DNA of 64,000 bases from Brugia malayi (lineage: Eukaryota; Nematoda; Chromadorea; Rhabditida; Onchocercidae): positions 4,932,649 through 4,996,648 of the forward strand of contig NW_025062477.1 in the NCBI RefSeq assembly GCF_000002995.4. Reading direction: 5' to 3'. The position numbers were made by a program, and so were the translations under genes. The notes under the pieces are model-generated. The model was not told the DNA's origin, did not search any database, and saw only the letters and a list, made by a program, of their open reading frames with translations. Shown here piece by piece: positions 38,464 through 51,481 of the stretch (positions within the stretch are counted from its first letter, which is position 1; each line of letters begins with the position of its first letter).

Positions 38464-40195
38464 ATGTGGTCGTTTTCTTTCCTAGTATATTCAATTTTTA
38501 CATTCATAACATTGATGATGTTAAGAGGTAAGATAATTTTACTCTTTCTTTCTCGTTTTAAATAATATATATAATTAATGCTTCATGTTAAAATGATTTT
38601 ATTTTATGATGAAGAAATAATAAAAAAAAGCTTTTAATATTATTATCATAAAAAAATTAAAAATATTATCACTTCCGATCATCATAAAAATTATCATTAA
38701 AAAATTACTTCCTACTATTTAAAATGTTTTTTCTTTTTAATTTAAAAGATTTTTATTTAAATTGGTAATTACCATTAAACATTTGATGCATATCTTTAGA
38801 GAGAAAAAAAATTGAAGGAAAATTAGTAGAAGGTGATTATTTATCAGTAATATGAAAAATATCAATAATTACATTATCAGTGTAAAATATCGATAGCTAT
38901 GTTATCAGTGATGATAACTTTATCAATCGTTAACATTTTTAACAATGACCTTCAAAACATTGTGACAGATCTTTGTTACTATTTAGCTGCCAATATCATA
39001 GATATGAATGCAATAAACTGAAAATTTGGGTAAATAATTTCTTTCGTTCATTTTTTTGATTCATTCATTTTCGTTTTCATTCGTCTCAATAAAAATTTCT
39101 ATTTGAAGAAAATTTCGATTCCATCGAAGAATTTACATCAGATATTTCTCCAACCACTACTATATGGGTATGTCATATTTTTAATTACAGATGTTTATAA
39201 ATTTTTTTTTTTTTTATAAATATTACTCATTTTGATCAAAACCATATGAAGCATAATGTTTTTAAATCATTGAAATAATTTCAAATTTGATAGGTGCAAT
39301 ATTTTTTAATGAGTCATATAATACTTTTAATAAAAATAAACTTTATATAATAGTTCAGAAGCAAAAAAGAAATGAATGAATAACTACAGAAAGATAATGG
39401 AAATGGAATAAAGTTATTGTATAATAAAGAAATTGGAATTTTTAATGATAATTGCAACAAAGGAATGAATATGGAAGGTATTCTGAAACCTGTGGAAAAT
39501 ACACTTTTCGAATTTGTGCGCTTTAAAATTGCAATTATTTTCATTATTACTTTTTTTTTTCCCGTTTATTTATTTGCATTCGATTATTGCATCTGACAGA
39601 AATGATTTATCGAGGAAAAAAAAGAGAAAGAAAATAGTTTATTTAAGAATACAAGAAAAAAAATTAGCTAGGAGGATGGAAAATTTATGGAAAAAATGAG
39701 ATATGATTTTTTTTTTTTTTTTTGCACCATAAATTTTTATTTTTTATTAAACAGACTGAAAGTTATGGAATTGGATTGAATTAATTAGGCTAGTCGATTG
39801 AAAGTTAGATAAATATATATATATATATGAATTTTTGTGTGTAAAAAAAAGTTCTACTTGTTTCTACTCGTTAAATCAATTTTCAGTTTCAACATCGTTA
39901 TGTGTCTTCGGGTGAGATCGATCGATTTTTAGTTGAAATGAAAATTATCAATGGATTTAGCTAAGTTTTATGGTCAGGAAAGCACAAAAAAAAGTAAGAA
40001 ATTAATGTGATCATTCCAGTTATTTTATAATTAAAAATATAATATTTTACAATAACAGGAAGAAAGGTATGCCATAAATATGAAATAATTCAAATCAAAA
40101 AAAAAAAAATTCCGATTTTGGATTTTAACCTGTTTTAAATAAAGTGAACGTCAAAATACTGCATTATTTTGCAGTGCAAAATTGAATATAACTGA
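38464..40195 (+). CDS. Candidate secreted mini-protein, about 58 aa, with an 8-nt exon
   Basis: Exon 1 (38464-38527) follows a TTTTTTCAG acceptor by four bases, as expected for a trans-spliced start. It encodes a hydrophobic signal-like N-terminus (MWSFSFLVYSIFTFITLMML) and ends in a GTAAGA donor. Exon 2 (39109-39167, donor GTATGT) adds an acidic Ser/Thr stretch (ENFDSIEEFTSDISPTTTIW). Exon 3 (39887-39911, acceptor TTTTCAG, donor GTGAGA) adds FQHRYVSS. The model then needs the 8-nt exon 40059-40066 and a terminal exon 40175-40195 (CKIEYN and stop). All phases fit. Exons 1 and 2 are fairly sure; the last two are tentative, and the gene may instead continue elsewhere. No family recognised. Confidence 0.45.
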
Positions 40196-42163
40196 AGAAA
40201 TTTTTAATAATTTACGATTGAAAAAAAAAGCAACGAAACTTTTCCTTCATGAATTTGGATATTAAATTCTTTGTTATATTTTCTAAATTTCAGTAATACA
40301 CATAAAGGACACTTAAGAATGATCGAAACAGTTATCGAATGGATGAAATAACTTATACTAATGTTAAATTAATTAATGAATTACTGAAAACATATGTTTA
40401 TTATTTGCTTATCAGAAGTTTTGTAGCTAAATAACTTTTATTTTAATTAATTATTTTAGAGGAAAATACTAATTAATTGCATGCTGTTTTCTTCGTTTTT
40501 TTCTTCTTGAATGAATAAATTAGTTCTTTTTTAGAATAAATAAAGTAAATAGTAATAAATTTTTAAACAATTTGCAAAAACACTCAAAAAACTGAATATT
40601 TTTTCTCTCTTTTTTCAACGTTATATTTAAATTAATAGTGAAAATGCGATATATTGCTTGCAAATTTCTTTATGAAATTATCAGATAAAAGTTATCAAAA
40701 AGAAAGCAAAAAAAGGAGCTTTGTGATGAAAAATTATATTAGCAAAATGTAAATATGAAGTGATTTTAACTGCAATTTTTTTTTTTTTTTTTTTTTTTTT
40801 TCATTATTGCAAAAATGACTGAAATTAGAAAGTACAGAAAAAAAGAGAGAGAAGAAAACTGAGAATGAAAATGCAAATAAAATAGCAGTTTTGATGGTAT
40901 TTTTGTTTGGTTTAATTGGATGAAATGGATGAATTAGATTTACTTTTCTTAAATGTTAAATGTGATTGAAGTAATAGAAGAAAGAAAGAAAGAAAGAAAG
41001 AAAGAGAGAAAGAAGGAAGGAATAGAACTTTTTCTTATATCATTTTTGGATTTTGTTAAAGGCGAATATAAGGATGAGACGAGAAAAAAAAAATAATTTG
41101 AATGTTTCAGTTTCTTTTAGCTTTCATTTCTTATTTTTTAGAAGTTTTATTCTTTCAATTAATAGCAATTTTAATTTTATATTGCGAATAAAAGTGCGAA
41201 TAAAATTATTGTGAAGGAATAAATCTGTAATAAAATGGAAATGGAAAATTTACATTTAGAGCATATATGTATGAATTAATCTTTCATTTTTATTTATGGT
41301 TAATGTTTAATTTGAACGGATGTGGAACTTTGCATTTTGATTCGATTTGTGATATTTGAATTATTATTTCATAAATGTTGGAAGTAATTATCGCTCGTAC
41401 TTAAAACCATTAATCGATAATTAATAATATTTGCAATTAACAATCATTAATCATAAAATCGCTGGGAATGATAATTTGAGTTTTTTTTTTTTTTTTTTTT
41501 TCATTTAAAATAAGCAATTTCATTTCTTGTTTTTAGCATACCTTTAACTGTTATTATCACATGTTTAACTGATAAAAGTACTGTTAAAACTTATCAATAT
41601 GACTGATCAAAAAAAAAACAAGGTAACACATATAAGCATTTTACTATTTCTTTACTAATTTTAAAAATTCATTTCTCCTTACTTAAACAGTTATTCCATT
41701 ATTCCATCATTTTATTTTATACCTTTACTGATTTGCTACAAATTAAAAATTATTTCAAACTTATCAAACTGTCATTGCTTTTTGAAGTTGTAAATAAAAA
41801 GGAGAAAATTGAAATGTTTCTATCTATTTAATTATTAAATGACAAATCAAATTAATTTCTTTCCATCATTTTCTTCTCTTATAATTAATCTATTAAGATT
41901 TTCTCTAATTAAAATCTTCATTATGAGTTTTTCCTTCACTGCTCTGCTCCTCATCTAATTAATTCTCTCTCTCTCACTTCCTCTAATTAACTTTTTTATT
42001 ATGATTTAACCTAATTCTCCTGCAATCATTTTGCAAATTATCCCTAATTCATTAATTTAAATGTGAAATAATTAAGATTTAATGAAAACAATTGAACTAT
42101 AAATGTAAATATGCATTTGAAAAAAGAAAAAAACGATATAAAAACAGACAAAAAAAAATGTGG
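40196..42163. other. AT-rich stretch without a supported gene
   Basis: Holds a T run of over 20 bases near 40778-40801, a GAAA tetranucleotide tract at about 40978-41020 and a T run near 41480-41501. No exon recognised. Confidence 0.5.
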
Positions 42164-42281
42164 GCGGTAAGAGGTCGAGAAGAGGAGAAAGACATGGTGT
42201 ATATATATGGGGCGGTAAGAGGTCGAGAAGAGGAGAAAGACATGGTGTATATATATGGGGCGGTAAGAGGTCGAGAAGAGG
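42164..42281. repeat. 48-bp tandem repeat, two and a half copies
   Basis: Units at 42164-42211 and 42212-42259 are identical and start GCGGTAAGAGGTCGAGAAGA; a partial third unit ends near 42281. Because 48 is divisible by three, frames on both strands stay open through it and give repeated peptides. This explains the ORFs here without a gene. Confidence 0.9.
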
Positions 42282-42477
42282 AAAAGGAAAGAAAAGGAGA
42301 GGAAAGGGAAGGAAAAAAAGGAAATACGAAGAGTCCCAGTTTTTCTATTTCTTCAATAAATTGGGATTGAGTGGTGGAGGAGAAAGTATTATTGGATTGC
42401 ATAAAAGGATGGATGGATGAGAAGGAAGAGGAAAAGAGGAAGGAATTAGAGTTTGTGATGTGAATGAAAAAGAAGGC

Positions 42478-42625
42478 TTTTCCTCCTCCTTCCTTCCTCC
42501 TTCCTTCTTCCTTCTTCCTTCTTCCTTCTTCCTCCTTCCTTCTTCCTTCTTCCTTCTTCCTTCTTCCTCCTTCCTTCTTCCTTCTTCCTTCTTCCTTCTT
42601 CCTTCTTCTTTCCTTCCTTCTCCAT
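42478..42625. repeat. CTTCCT-type polypyrimidine tract
   Basis: About 145 bp of almost pure CTTCCTT/CCTCC units on the plus strand, purine-only on the other. Such mirror-symmetric tracts can form triplex DNA. All six frames are low-complexity and I call no gene. Confidence 0.9.
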
Positions 42626-43078
42626 TTTCATTTTCTTCTTCATCCACTGAAATCTATCGCTGCCGTCGTTCTTTCTGTTTGTACAAACTGAATTAAATTA
42701 ATGATTAAAATAAACGAGGAAATTAATTACTCGTTTATTGTTCCATTTTTTTAATTTTGTTGTCGTATTTCATTTGTTAGCATATATTGGAATTTTGATA
42801 GTGCAAGTTTAATTAATTAATTATTTCATAGACTAATTATTTCAAAAGACTTCTTATTTTGTATTATAAATGTTTTAAATATTTGAATAAATTATTGGTA
42901 GACTGTGTGCATGTCTGGTCTGTCTGTCTGTCTGTCTATGTATGTGGAATAAATCGATATAAAATTTTTGACTGAATGAATAAGTTTTGGCCCAAAATAT
43001 TTAGGCTTAGATATCAAAAATAAATCATTTATTGTGTTATATGTGCTGCAAAAAGAAAACGTGACACTGCTTCACTTG
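42626..43078. other. Spacer between simple repeats
   Basis: AT-rich DNA with a short CTGT repeat at about 42913-42935. Nothing else seen. Confidence 0.4.
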
Positions 43079-44830
<1,752 letters not shown>

Positions 44831-44870
44831 ATTGCACGCATTACGCGTGTCTCCGTGTAATGCGTGCAAT
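44831..44870. repeat. Perfect 14-bp inverted repeat, CG-rich
   Basis: ATTGCACGCATTAC at 44831-44844 is exactly complementary to GTAATGCGTGCAAT at 44857-44870, with a 12-nt loop. It stands out in AT-rich surroundings because the arms and loop carry several CG dinucleotides. Confidence 0.9.
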
Positions 44871-46670
44871 GCATTAGTAACAATACTGAAATCAAAATTT
44901 AATAAATTCACATTTCAAAACAGTATTTGTTCATTTTATTCATTTTTCACCCAAACATTCCTTCTGCTACTATGTCACATGGCATGGAAAATATCATAGA
45001 AAAAGACAAGAGGTCAAATGACATTGCTATTATTTGAAGAGAAACGTTTTATTATTGTTATTACTATTATTATTACTATATTATTATTTATTTATTTATT
45101 ATTGATATTATTTTCACTATCATTATGCTTATTATTATTATTATTATTATTACTGTTATCATTAAATTATTATTATTTAATATCAGTTATATTTATAATT
45201 CTAAAATAATATTTAATCTATTGTTTACCTTCATTTTCCATTTTATTAATTAATTAATTAATTAATCAACATGCTACTACATATCAATTAATGGTTATAA
45301 ATCACTGTCCCAATGTATGAATTAATTTAACAATTAATCAATGTTTTCTGGTATATCAATTAATCAATATATTCCAATGCGAATTGAATATGAAACAAAA
45401 TGAATAAAACAAATAATTATCGTTTAGGCTTTTTTTAATTGCGCGTAATATCAGTACAGAGATTTATTAACAAATATATAGAAGTTAATCACTTTTGACT
45501 TTATTCTTATTTTTTGAATTTACTTTTCATCTTTTTTTATTGTTTTACATTCATCTGAATTATCTTTATATGATGGAAAGTTAGTTATATATTTGTAAAT
45601 TCTTAATAATTTGTGAAGTATTGGTGAATTGTCATTCAAAAATTGCTCCAAATATTTCTAACAATTACTTACTCACTCACTCGATCAATCAATCAATCAA
45701 TCAATCAGTCAGTCAGTCAATCGATCAATCAGTCAATCGGTCAGTTAAATGAAATGATGAAATTTGAGTGTGTGAAGTTACTGTCATCTTTGAATTTTGT
45801 TTGCAATTCATCAAAGCGATCACTTCACCAATCATTTTGAACTTTATAAATTTCTTAAAAACTTTTTTTTTTCAATAAGAAAAAAAATGGAAGACGAAAA
45901 AAAAAAGACATCTGCTAATTCATTATCATCGAAGCAGAAATAAAAAATTGAACTGGCATCTATTATCATCTACTGGAATAATTAGTATGATTTTCTTGTC
46001 TTGTCTTTTTCTTTTGTTTGAGAAAAGAAAATGAAATTAAATTCATTTTTGAAGATTATTACGAAAAAATGATTATTTTTTTTTTAAAAAAAAGCACGCA
46101 GAATTTAGATATAATATTTGCAGTAAGAAACAAATTTATTAACAAGATTCTATTAGAAAAAAAATTTTAGTATTTTAAAAAAAATAAAATAAGCTTTGAT
46201 TTTTTTTTTTTGTAAAAAAAATATTACATTCTTAATTTCTCATATATTTCAAAATTGAAAACATAAATGTGCAATACTAATGAATTACACACTATGTTTG
46301 GTCATTATTCAAGTTATTAATTTTCTGTTTAATATACCTCTTTCTAATGAATATTTTTCTCTTTTTGTCCCACTCTCTTGTACCATTCATAATTTATTGA
46401 TTGAAAGTAATATGAAATATTATTTGATTTTATAAATTGCAAAAAAATAAAATTAAATTTTGAAATTAATTGATTTCATTTTATGTTTTATTTCACGATT
46501 TTTTTCCTTTTTTTTTACATCACACAACTATTTCATATTATCGTTATCATTAATTTAATTTAATTGACAGTAATACTTTTATTCGTTCTCTTCAGAAAAT
46601 CTTTGAACTCCTCTCTCTCTCTCTCTCTCCCTCTCTCTCTCTTTCTCTTTCTCTCCCCATCCTTGTTAAG
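44871..46670. other. Simple-repeat-rich stretch, no gene supported
   Basis: ATT/TTA triplet repeats near 45050-45180, a run of CAAT, CAGT and CGAT tetranucleotides at about 45682-45745, and a CT dinucleotide tract at 46612-46655. The hydrophobic or Ser-Gln frames across these are repeat translations. Confidence 0.5.
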
Positions 46671-46731
46671 AAATGATGGCAAGGAAGATATTCAAATTCC
46701 ACTCGCTTTTTTATGTAACCTTGAGGATGAT
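46671..46731 (+). other. Possible isolated exon
   Basis: Between a TTGTTAAG acceptor-like site and a GTAAAC donor there are 20 open codons of mixed composition (NDGKEDIQIPLAFLCNLEDD), unlike the repeat-derived sequence on either side. I cannot connect it in phase to any neighbour. Confidence 0.25.
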
Positions 46732-46806
46732 GTAAACATTATTGCCCCTGTCCCCTTATCGTCGCTCTACTTTTCTTCCTCGTCCTTCCCTTTCACCACG
46801 CTTCTC

Positions 46807-46990
46807 CGCGTCTCTTCATCCCGTGTCTGTCTCTCCCACGCGTCTCTTCCTCCCGTGTCTCTTTCACGCGTCTCTTCCTCCCGTGTCTCTTTCACGCGTC
46901 TCTTCCTCCCGTGTCTCTTTCACGCGTCTCTTCCTCCCGTGTCTCTTTCACGCGTCTCTTCCCCCCGTGTCTCTTTCACGCGTCTCTTCA
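46807..46990. repeat. 28-bp GC-rich minisatellite, about six copies
   Basis: Successive CACGCG motifs at 46837, 46865, 46893, 46921, 46949 and 46977 show an exact 28-bp period. The unit reads GTGTCTCTTTCACGCGTCTC plus TTCCTCCC. It is pyrimidine-rich, with a CG-containing core in each unit. The period is not a multiple of three, so the 273-codon frame crossing it cycles through all frames of the unit and is not a credible gene. Confidence 0.95.
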
Positions 46991-47617
46991 CATTCCCATC
47001 CGTTTCTCATCTTTCATTTTCTTGTCCAACACCAATTATGGCTGTAATCCAATGTCTTTCTATCGTAGCATTACGCATTAGAATTATATCAGCCGAAATA
47101 GGCCATTTTAATTTACTTTTTACAATTAAAAAAAAAAAAAGAAGTTGGGAAAGTTTCTCATTTCTTTTTCTTTTAATTAAATTTAACAAATATATATTAA
47201 TAGTTATCTTTGCATCAGTAGTCATTATATACAAACTTATTATTTTTTTGGTTAATAGAAATGTTAATTATACGCTAAGAAAATATTTATTTTTCGTCTT
47301 TTATTTCTTAGCAAAATATTGTTTCAATAATTTTATCTTTTCTAATCGTGAAAGATCTTTTTTTTTTTTTTTTGTTTACAATTAGATTTATTATATAAAT
47401 TATAAAATTTTTAAAAAATATTTTGCAAAAAATTTACCACGGTTTTTTTTTTTTATTTTTTAAATATTAATGTTAGTAATAAAAACATAAATGAAATTGA
47501 TCGTTCTTTTTTAAAGTAGAAATTTTTTTATTAGAGAATTACTGAATGTTTTCTTTTTTCCCTATTTCTCATTTATAACTTTTATATTTTTATTTACTGA
47601 TCAGTTTTTTGTAATTT
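46991..47617. other. Flank of the 28-bp repeat, no gene seen
   Basis: AT-rich, with open but T-rich frames that continue from the repeat. No splice-consistent exon found. Confidence 0.4.
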
Positions 47618-47755
47618 ATGAAGTTGGAGAAAATATCTGAAATTGAAAATATCAATAATAATTTTGAAATGGTTCAAAAAGTAGTACCACTCGATGAATG
47701 TTCAGTTGTTTTCCTCCATTTAATTACTCATTGTTTGTTTAATACTTTTTTTTAA
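47618..47755 (+). CDS. Possible small protein or first exon, 45 codons
   Basis: The ATG follows an ACTGATCAG acceptor by 13 bases, and an in-frame TAA separates the two, a layout typical of trans-spliced starts. The frame begins with an acidic helical stretch (MKLEKISEIENINNNFEMVQ) that looks coding, then turns hydrophobic and ends at TAA. A donor at GTAGTA (47681) would make it a first exon. No family recognised, and it does not join the next gene in frame. Confidence 0.3.
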   Translation: MKLEKISEIENINNNFEMVQKVVPLDECSVVFLHLITHCLFNTFF

Positions 47756-48230
47756 AGAAAAAAAAATCGTTGCGTCCACTGTGAAAATTTCTTTTATTAG
47801 TTCTGTTGTGAAAATTAATTGCTAAATTAAACAGCTTCAATTTTTCAACTTTAATTTTAACATAGATCTTATTTTATTGTCAAATTCTTTCAAAAAAGTA
47901 AAAAAAAATGAGCTAATAATTAAAATTATGGACTCATTAACTGATAATTGATATCTATGTTACGATTAAATCAAAATAGTTATGAATTAATTTATACAAA
48001 TTTCTTTTTTCTTTCTTTATCAGCATTTTACAAAATTATATTTTCAAATTTTGAAAAATCATAGAAATATTGGAAATGGTAAAATATATTCCTTTTTTCC
48101 GACTTGTAAAATCGTTTAATTAATTTATGTTCCATAACTGTTCGATTATTCTGAGTAATATAATTACTTAAAGTCCCAAAATTTCACTAATTCTGGATTA
48201 TTTCATAGTTTTAATATTAATAAGATTTTG

Positions 48231-48239
48231 ATATTTTAG
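48231..48239 (+). promoter_or_regulatory. Probable trans-splice acceptor
   Basis: ATATTTTAG precedes the ATG at 48257 by only 17 bases. An in-frame TAA at 48248 lies between them, so translation cannot come from an upstream exon in this frame. A spliced leader joining here is the natural explanation. Confidence 0.6.
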
Positions 48240-48256
48240 ATTACTTCTAAATTGGA

Positions 48257-50332
48257 ATGCTAAGAGTATTTGAAACAGGTAACGAACTAAAGGAAGCCGA
48301 ACTGTTAACCAGTGATTCAGTCTTTCTCCTACCAATACATTATTCCATTCGACATGAACGTTTGGGCGTTTTTCCGGAAGCAAAGTGTACAATACTAGGA
48401 TATCCGGAAAAATCGCCATTCATATGGATGGTGATACGACGCAACAAGTTTACAAGGTTATTTGCAGGGAGAAAGTATAATTCAATTTTTAAATTTATGA
48501 GACATTTTCCAGATATTTTTGTACAACTTAGTTTATAATGTTTTATGAAATTCTTTCTTTTTGTTTTTTCTCCCATATTTTGATAAATGAAAACATTTGC
48601 ACATTTTCATTTTCATTATTTTCATATTATGCATACATGTATATCTTTTTTTTTTTCCTCTGGTATTATTGTCTTTATTGGTTTTTTGGGGGTTTTTTTA
48701 TTTTATTTTATTTTTATTTTCTTTTAGATAGAATAAAACTACGTAAGGTTTTCAAAAGTTATGTTTGATCGAATAGGCATTTGATTTTAGTGAAGAAAAT
48801 GGGAACAGCGGAAAAAGGAAAAGAAATCAAAGGAGAAAAAGGAGGAGTGTATAATTGACGTGAATTCGTGAAAATAATGGATGATGAATATAGGAGCAGG
48901 AAGGAGAGATGAGGGGAAAAAGGTGATCGAAGAGGAAAAAGGAGATGGATGTATACAGGTGAGCTTACTTTAGGGCGCACGTGTTCGTATGCAGTCGTAT
49001 GCAACATTTTATCGATATCGACGATATCGACGCATTCTTCATTCATACAATTCCACATCTACTCAAATTAGATCAATTTTCTGCCCGAATTCTTGGCATA
49101 CATTTGAGCAGGTTTTTTTTTCAATTTTTTTATTGAAATTTTTTATTGTATTTATTATCTTTTAATTTATTATTTCATAGTTATTTTATTGAATAAAATG
49201 TTTTAAATTTAAAAAAAGATATAAAGAAATTTTAGTTACATTTAAAAATTTATTTTTATTTCTAAGGTTTAAAAATCCTTGAAAGAATTTATAATTAATT
49301 TGCTTTTTCTTTTAATTTATTCATATAATTTTAGTCGAATGACTGAACTACTTTCAACTCATTTTGATTTCTCAGCTCCAAGCTATCTCTCCAGTTATTT
49401 CATCATAGATAAACATAAGCAAAGGCAGATTATCGATATGGATATTAAACTTGCTGAAGGTTATTCATTTATGGAACTCGATCCAAAGGTTTGTTTATTA
49501 TTAATTAATTATATTAATAAAGTATTAAATTCATACCAAATAACAGTATAGTTTTTTTTTTTCTGTTACAACCATTAAAAAATTCTTCATTATAGCGTCA
49601 TGCTGATACGATAACAAACTGTTGGAAATTTTCAACACATGGTGAACGTGATCAATTTGAAGCAAAGATTCGTCGTTTACCATCAGTTGGTGTTCAAAGT
49701 CATGATGGAACATTGGTATCATTTACCGTTCTAGACGCTTCCGGATTTTTCAATAATCAGTTTACATTTGTGGAACATCGTCAACGTGGGTTAGCTGATC
49801 GAAGTGAACTGAAATTATGCCAAAAAGTTTGTTTTTTCTTCTTTTGTATTGAGTTTAAAAAAAAAAAAAAAAAAAAACATGCACTGATGCATATTTTATT
49901 GCCTATAATGTAACTTAATTAATTTTTTTTATTGGTAGGTTTATTTTGCATGAAATTCATCTCAAACTATATGAAAGAATGTAATTGGATTTTATGATAA
50001 CTTTCATTTTCCAATCGATGAATAATCTAATGGGAAAGAATTTAGATGCATTGAAAAATATCCAATTTCATTCATTTTTATTTTCTATTTCATTTGCTCT
50101 ATTTATCAATAAAAGTTAGTGGTAGTGTGATAGAAATTGTATATTATTTTTTTTCCAACTGCAGGTAATATCATTTGGATTGCATCCGATGAAATTTGTT
50201 GAGCATGAAAATACGGCAGTTCTTGATCGTTCATGCCGATCACAGTGGTGGAGTACTGTCAATGATGAAACTGGCATTCCGGTTATTAACGATCATCGCG
50301 TTGTCTATCGACGAATATCATCACACTTATAA
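48257..50332 (+). CDS. Unrecognised protein, 250 aa, 4 exons
   Basis: Exons 48257-48456, 49335-49488, 49596-49826 and 50165-50332 join in phase and end at TAA. The start is fixed by an in-frame stop nine bases upstream. The protein shows no signal peptide or membrane segment and looks soluble and globular, with well-mixed composition. Recognisable local features are an aromatic/Trp pattern (SPFIWMVIRRNKF, NCWKFSTHGERDQFEAKIRRL, SQWWSTVNDETG) and a likely beta-rich middle (GTLVSFTVLDASGFFNN). I cannot place it in a family and propose no function. Codon composition is much richer in GC than the introns, which supports it being real. It converges with the glycosyltransferase gene on the opposite strand. 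Confidence 0.8.
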
Positions 50333-50935
50333 AACTAGCTTGATTTTGTGAAAATTTTAGTATATTAAGCTATGGGATGTATGAAAATTTTAACTTAATG
50401 ATGAATTTCAATTTTTTTTAACTTTAAAATTAAATTTATGTGGGATACTTGCAATTAAATTACACATGATTGTCATCGTCATCATCATTTCATTCAGTTT
50501 TTATGATGGTATTTTGAGTTTTGAACTGTGTGGTATATTTTGCATAAAAATTTGTAAAAAAAAAAAAAAAACTATGCCATTTTATCATAAATAGCTTTGA
50601 ATAATTATGCATATCATTTTGAATCGAATATTTTTGCTTCTTCCATTCATACATTCGTGAAATATTTTCATTGTTTTACTGTTTTTTTTTTTATAATTAT
50701 TGATTACATTTCAAAAAAATAAAAATAACATCAAATTTGATGTAAAAATTATCCCCAAAAGCTTACTGTAATTTAATGCTAATGTCACATGCAATATGTT
50801 GATGTTATCATTATTTATTTAATTTAATCATTTCAATCATTCAAATATTTGTTTGCATCCAAAAGCTAACATATTTTTGTTTTTTCTTTACACACTGTCA
50901 ATTTTCTTTTTTTCTTTAAAAAAGAATTTTTACAG
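50333..50935. other. 3' flank, no gene seen
   Basis: AT-rich DNA with short homopolymer runs. It likely holds the 3' UTR of the preceding gene. Confidence 0.4.
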
Positions 50936-51481
50936 AGAGCTTAGTAATACGCCATTGTTTGTTATGGATGCAAATTATAACAGAATGGTTTATTCTTTTC
51001 CGAAAGTATGTAAAGTTTAAAGATGGCGTTATTGATTGATTGCTTTTTTTCACTTTTTATTCAATATATATATATATAAATGTGTATATTCCTTTTTGAT
51101 AATATGGTATTTGCTGCTTTTTTCCTTTTTATTTGTTGAAACTGTTTAATAAAATTCGTTATCAGTTATTGATTGGTAAAATTAATCTTTGCAATTTTAC
51201 ATAGTGTAATTTTGTTGGAAAGTTTTACTTACAATGTTTTGCAACAATCAAATAATTGGCTCTTTTTATTGTTAAATAGCAATAGAATTCTCTCTTAAGT
51301 AGAAGTAGAATGATTAGTATTGCTGTATCATAAGAAATGTGAAATTGGGTTAGTATAATAATTTAGTTCTCTTATGTGATATAGAATTTTAGTCTTCTAA
51401 ATTTGTAAATATTGTTAGTAATTAATGAAGTATATAAATTGGATATAATTTTTTCAGATTTTTGCCGAAGTATTTCAATGA
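50936..51481 (+). CDS. Possible small plus-strand exons facing the glycosyltransferase gene
   Basis: Exon 50936-51005 lies between a TTTTTACAG acceptor and a GTATGT donor. It reads ELSNTPLFVMDANYNRMVYS plus FPK in one frame, with an internal ATG at 50964. A TTTTTTCAG acceptor at 51457 opens a phase-compatible terminal exon 51458-51481 (IFAEVFQ and stop). The second exon lies opposite the last exon of the minus-strand GT31 model, which makes one of the two models suspect. It could be an alternative end of the preceding gene, but no donor in that gene fits the phase. Confidence 0.3.

Noticed and set aside
42092..42696. Several overlapping ORFs on both strands
   Set aside because: They are translations of the 48-bp repeat and of the CTTCCT tract, and are open on many frames at once.
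46564..47385. 273-codon plus-strand ORF
   Set aside because: It is held open by a CT dinucleotide tract and the 28-bp minisatellite, cycles through three repeat frames and ends in T-rich sequence; only the small piece at 46671-46731 looks coding.
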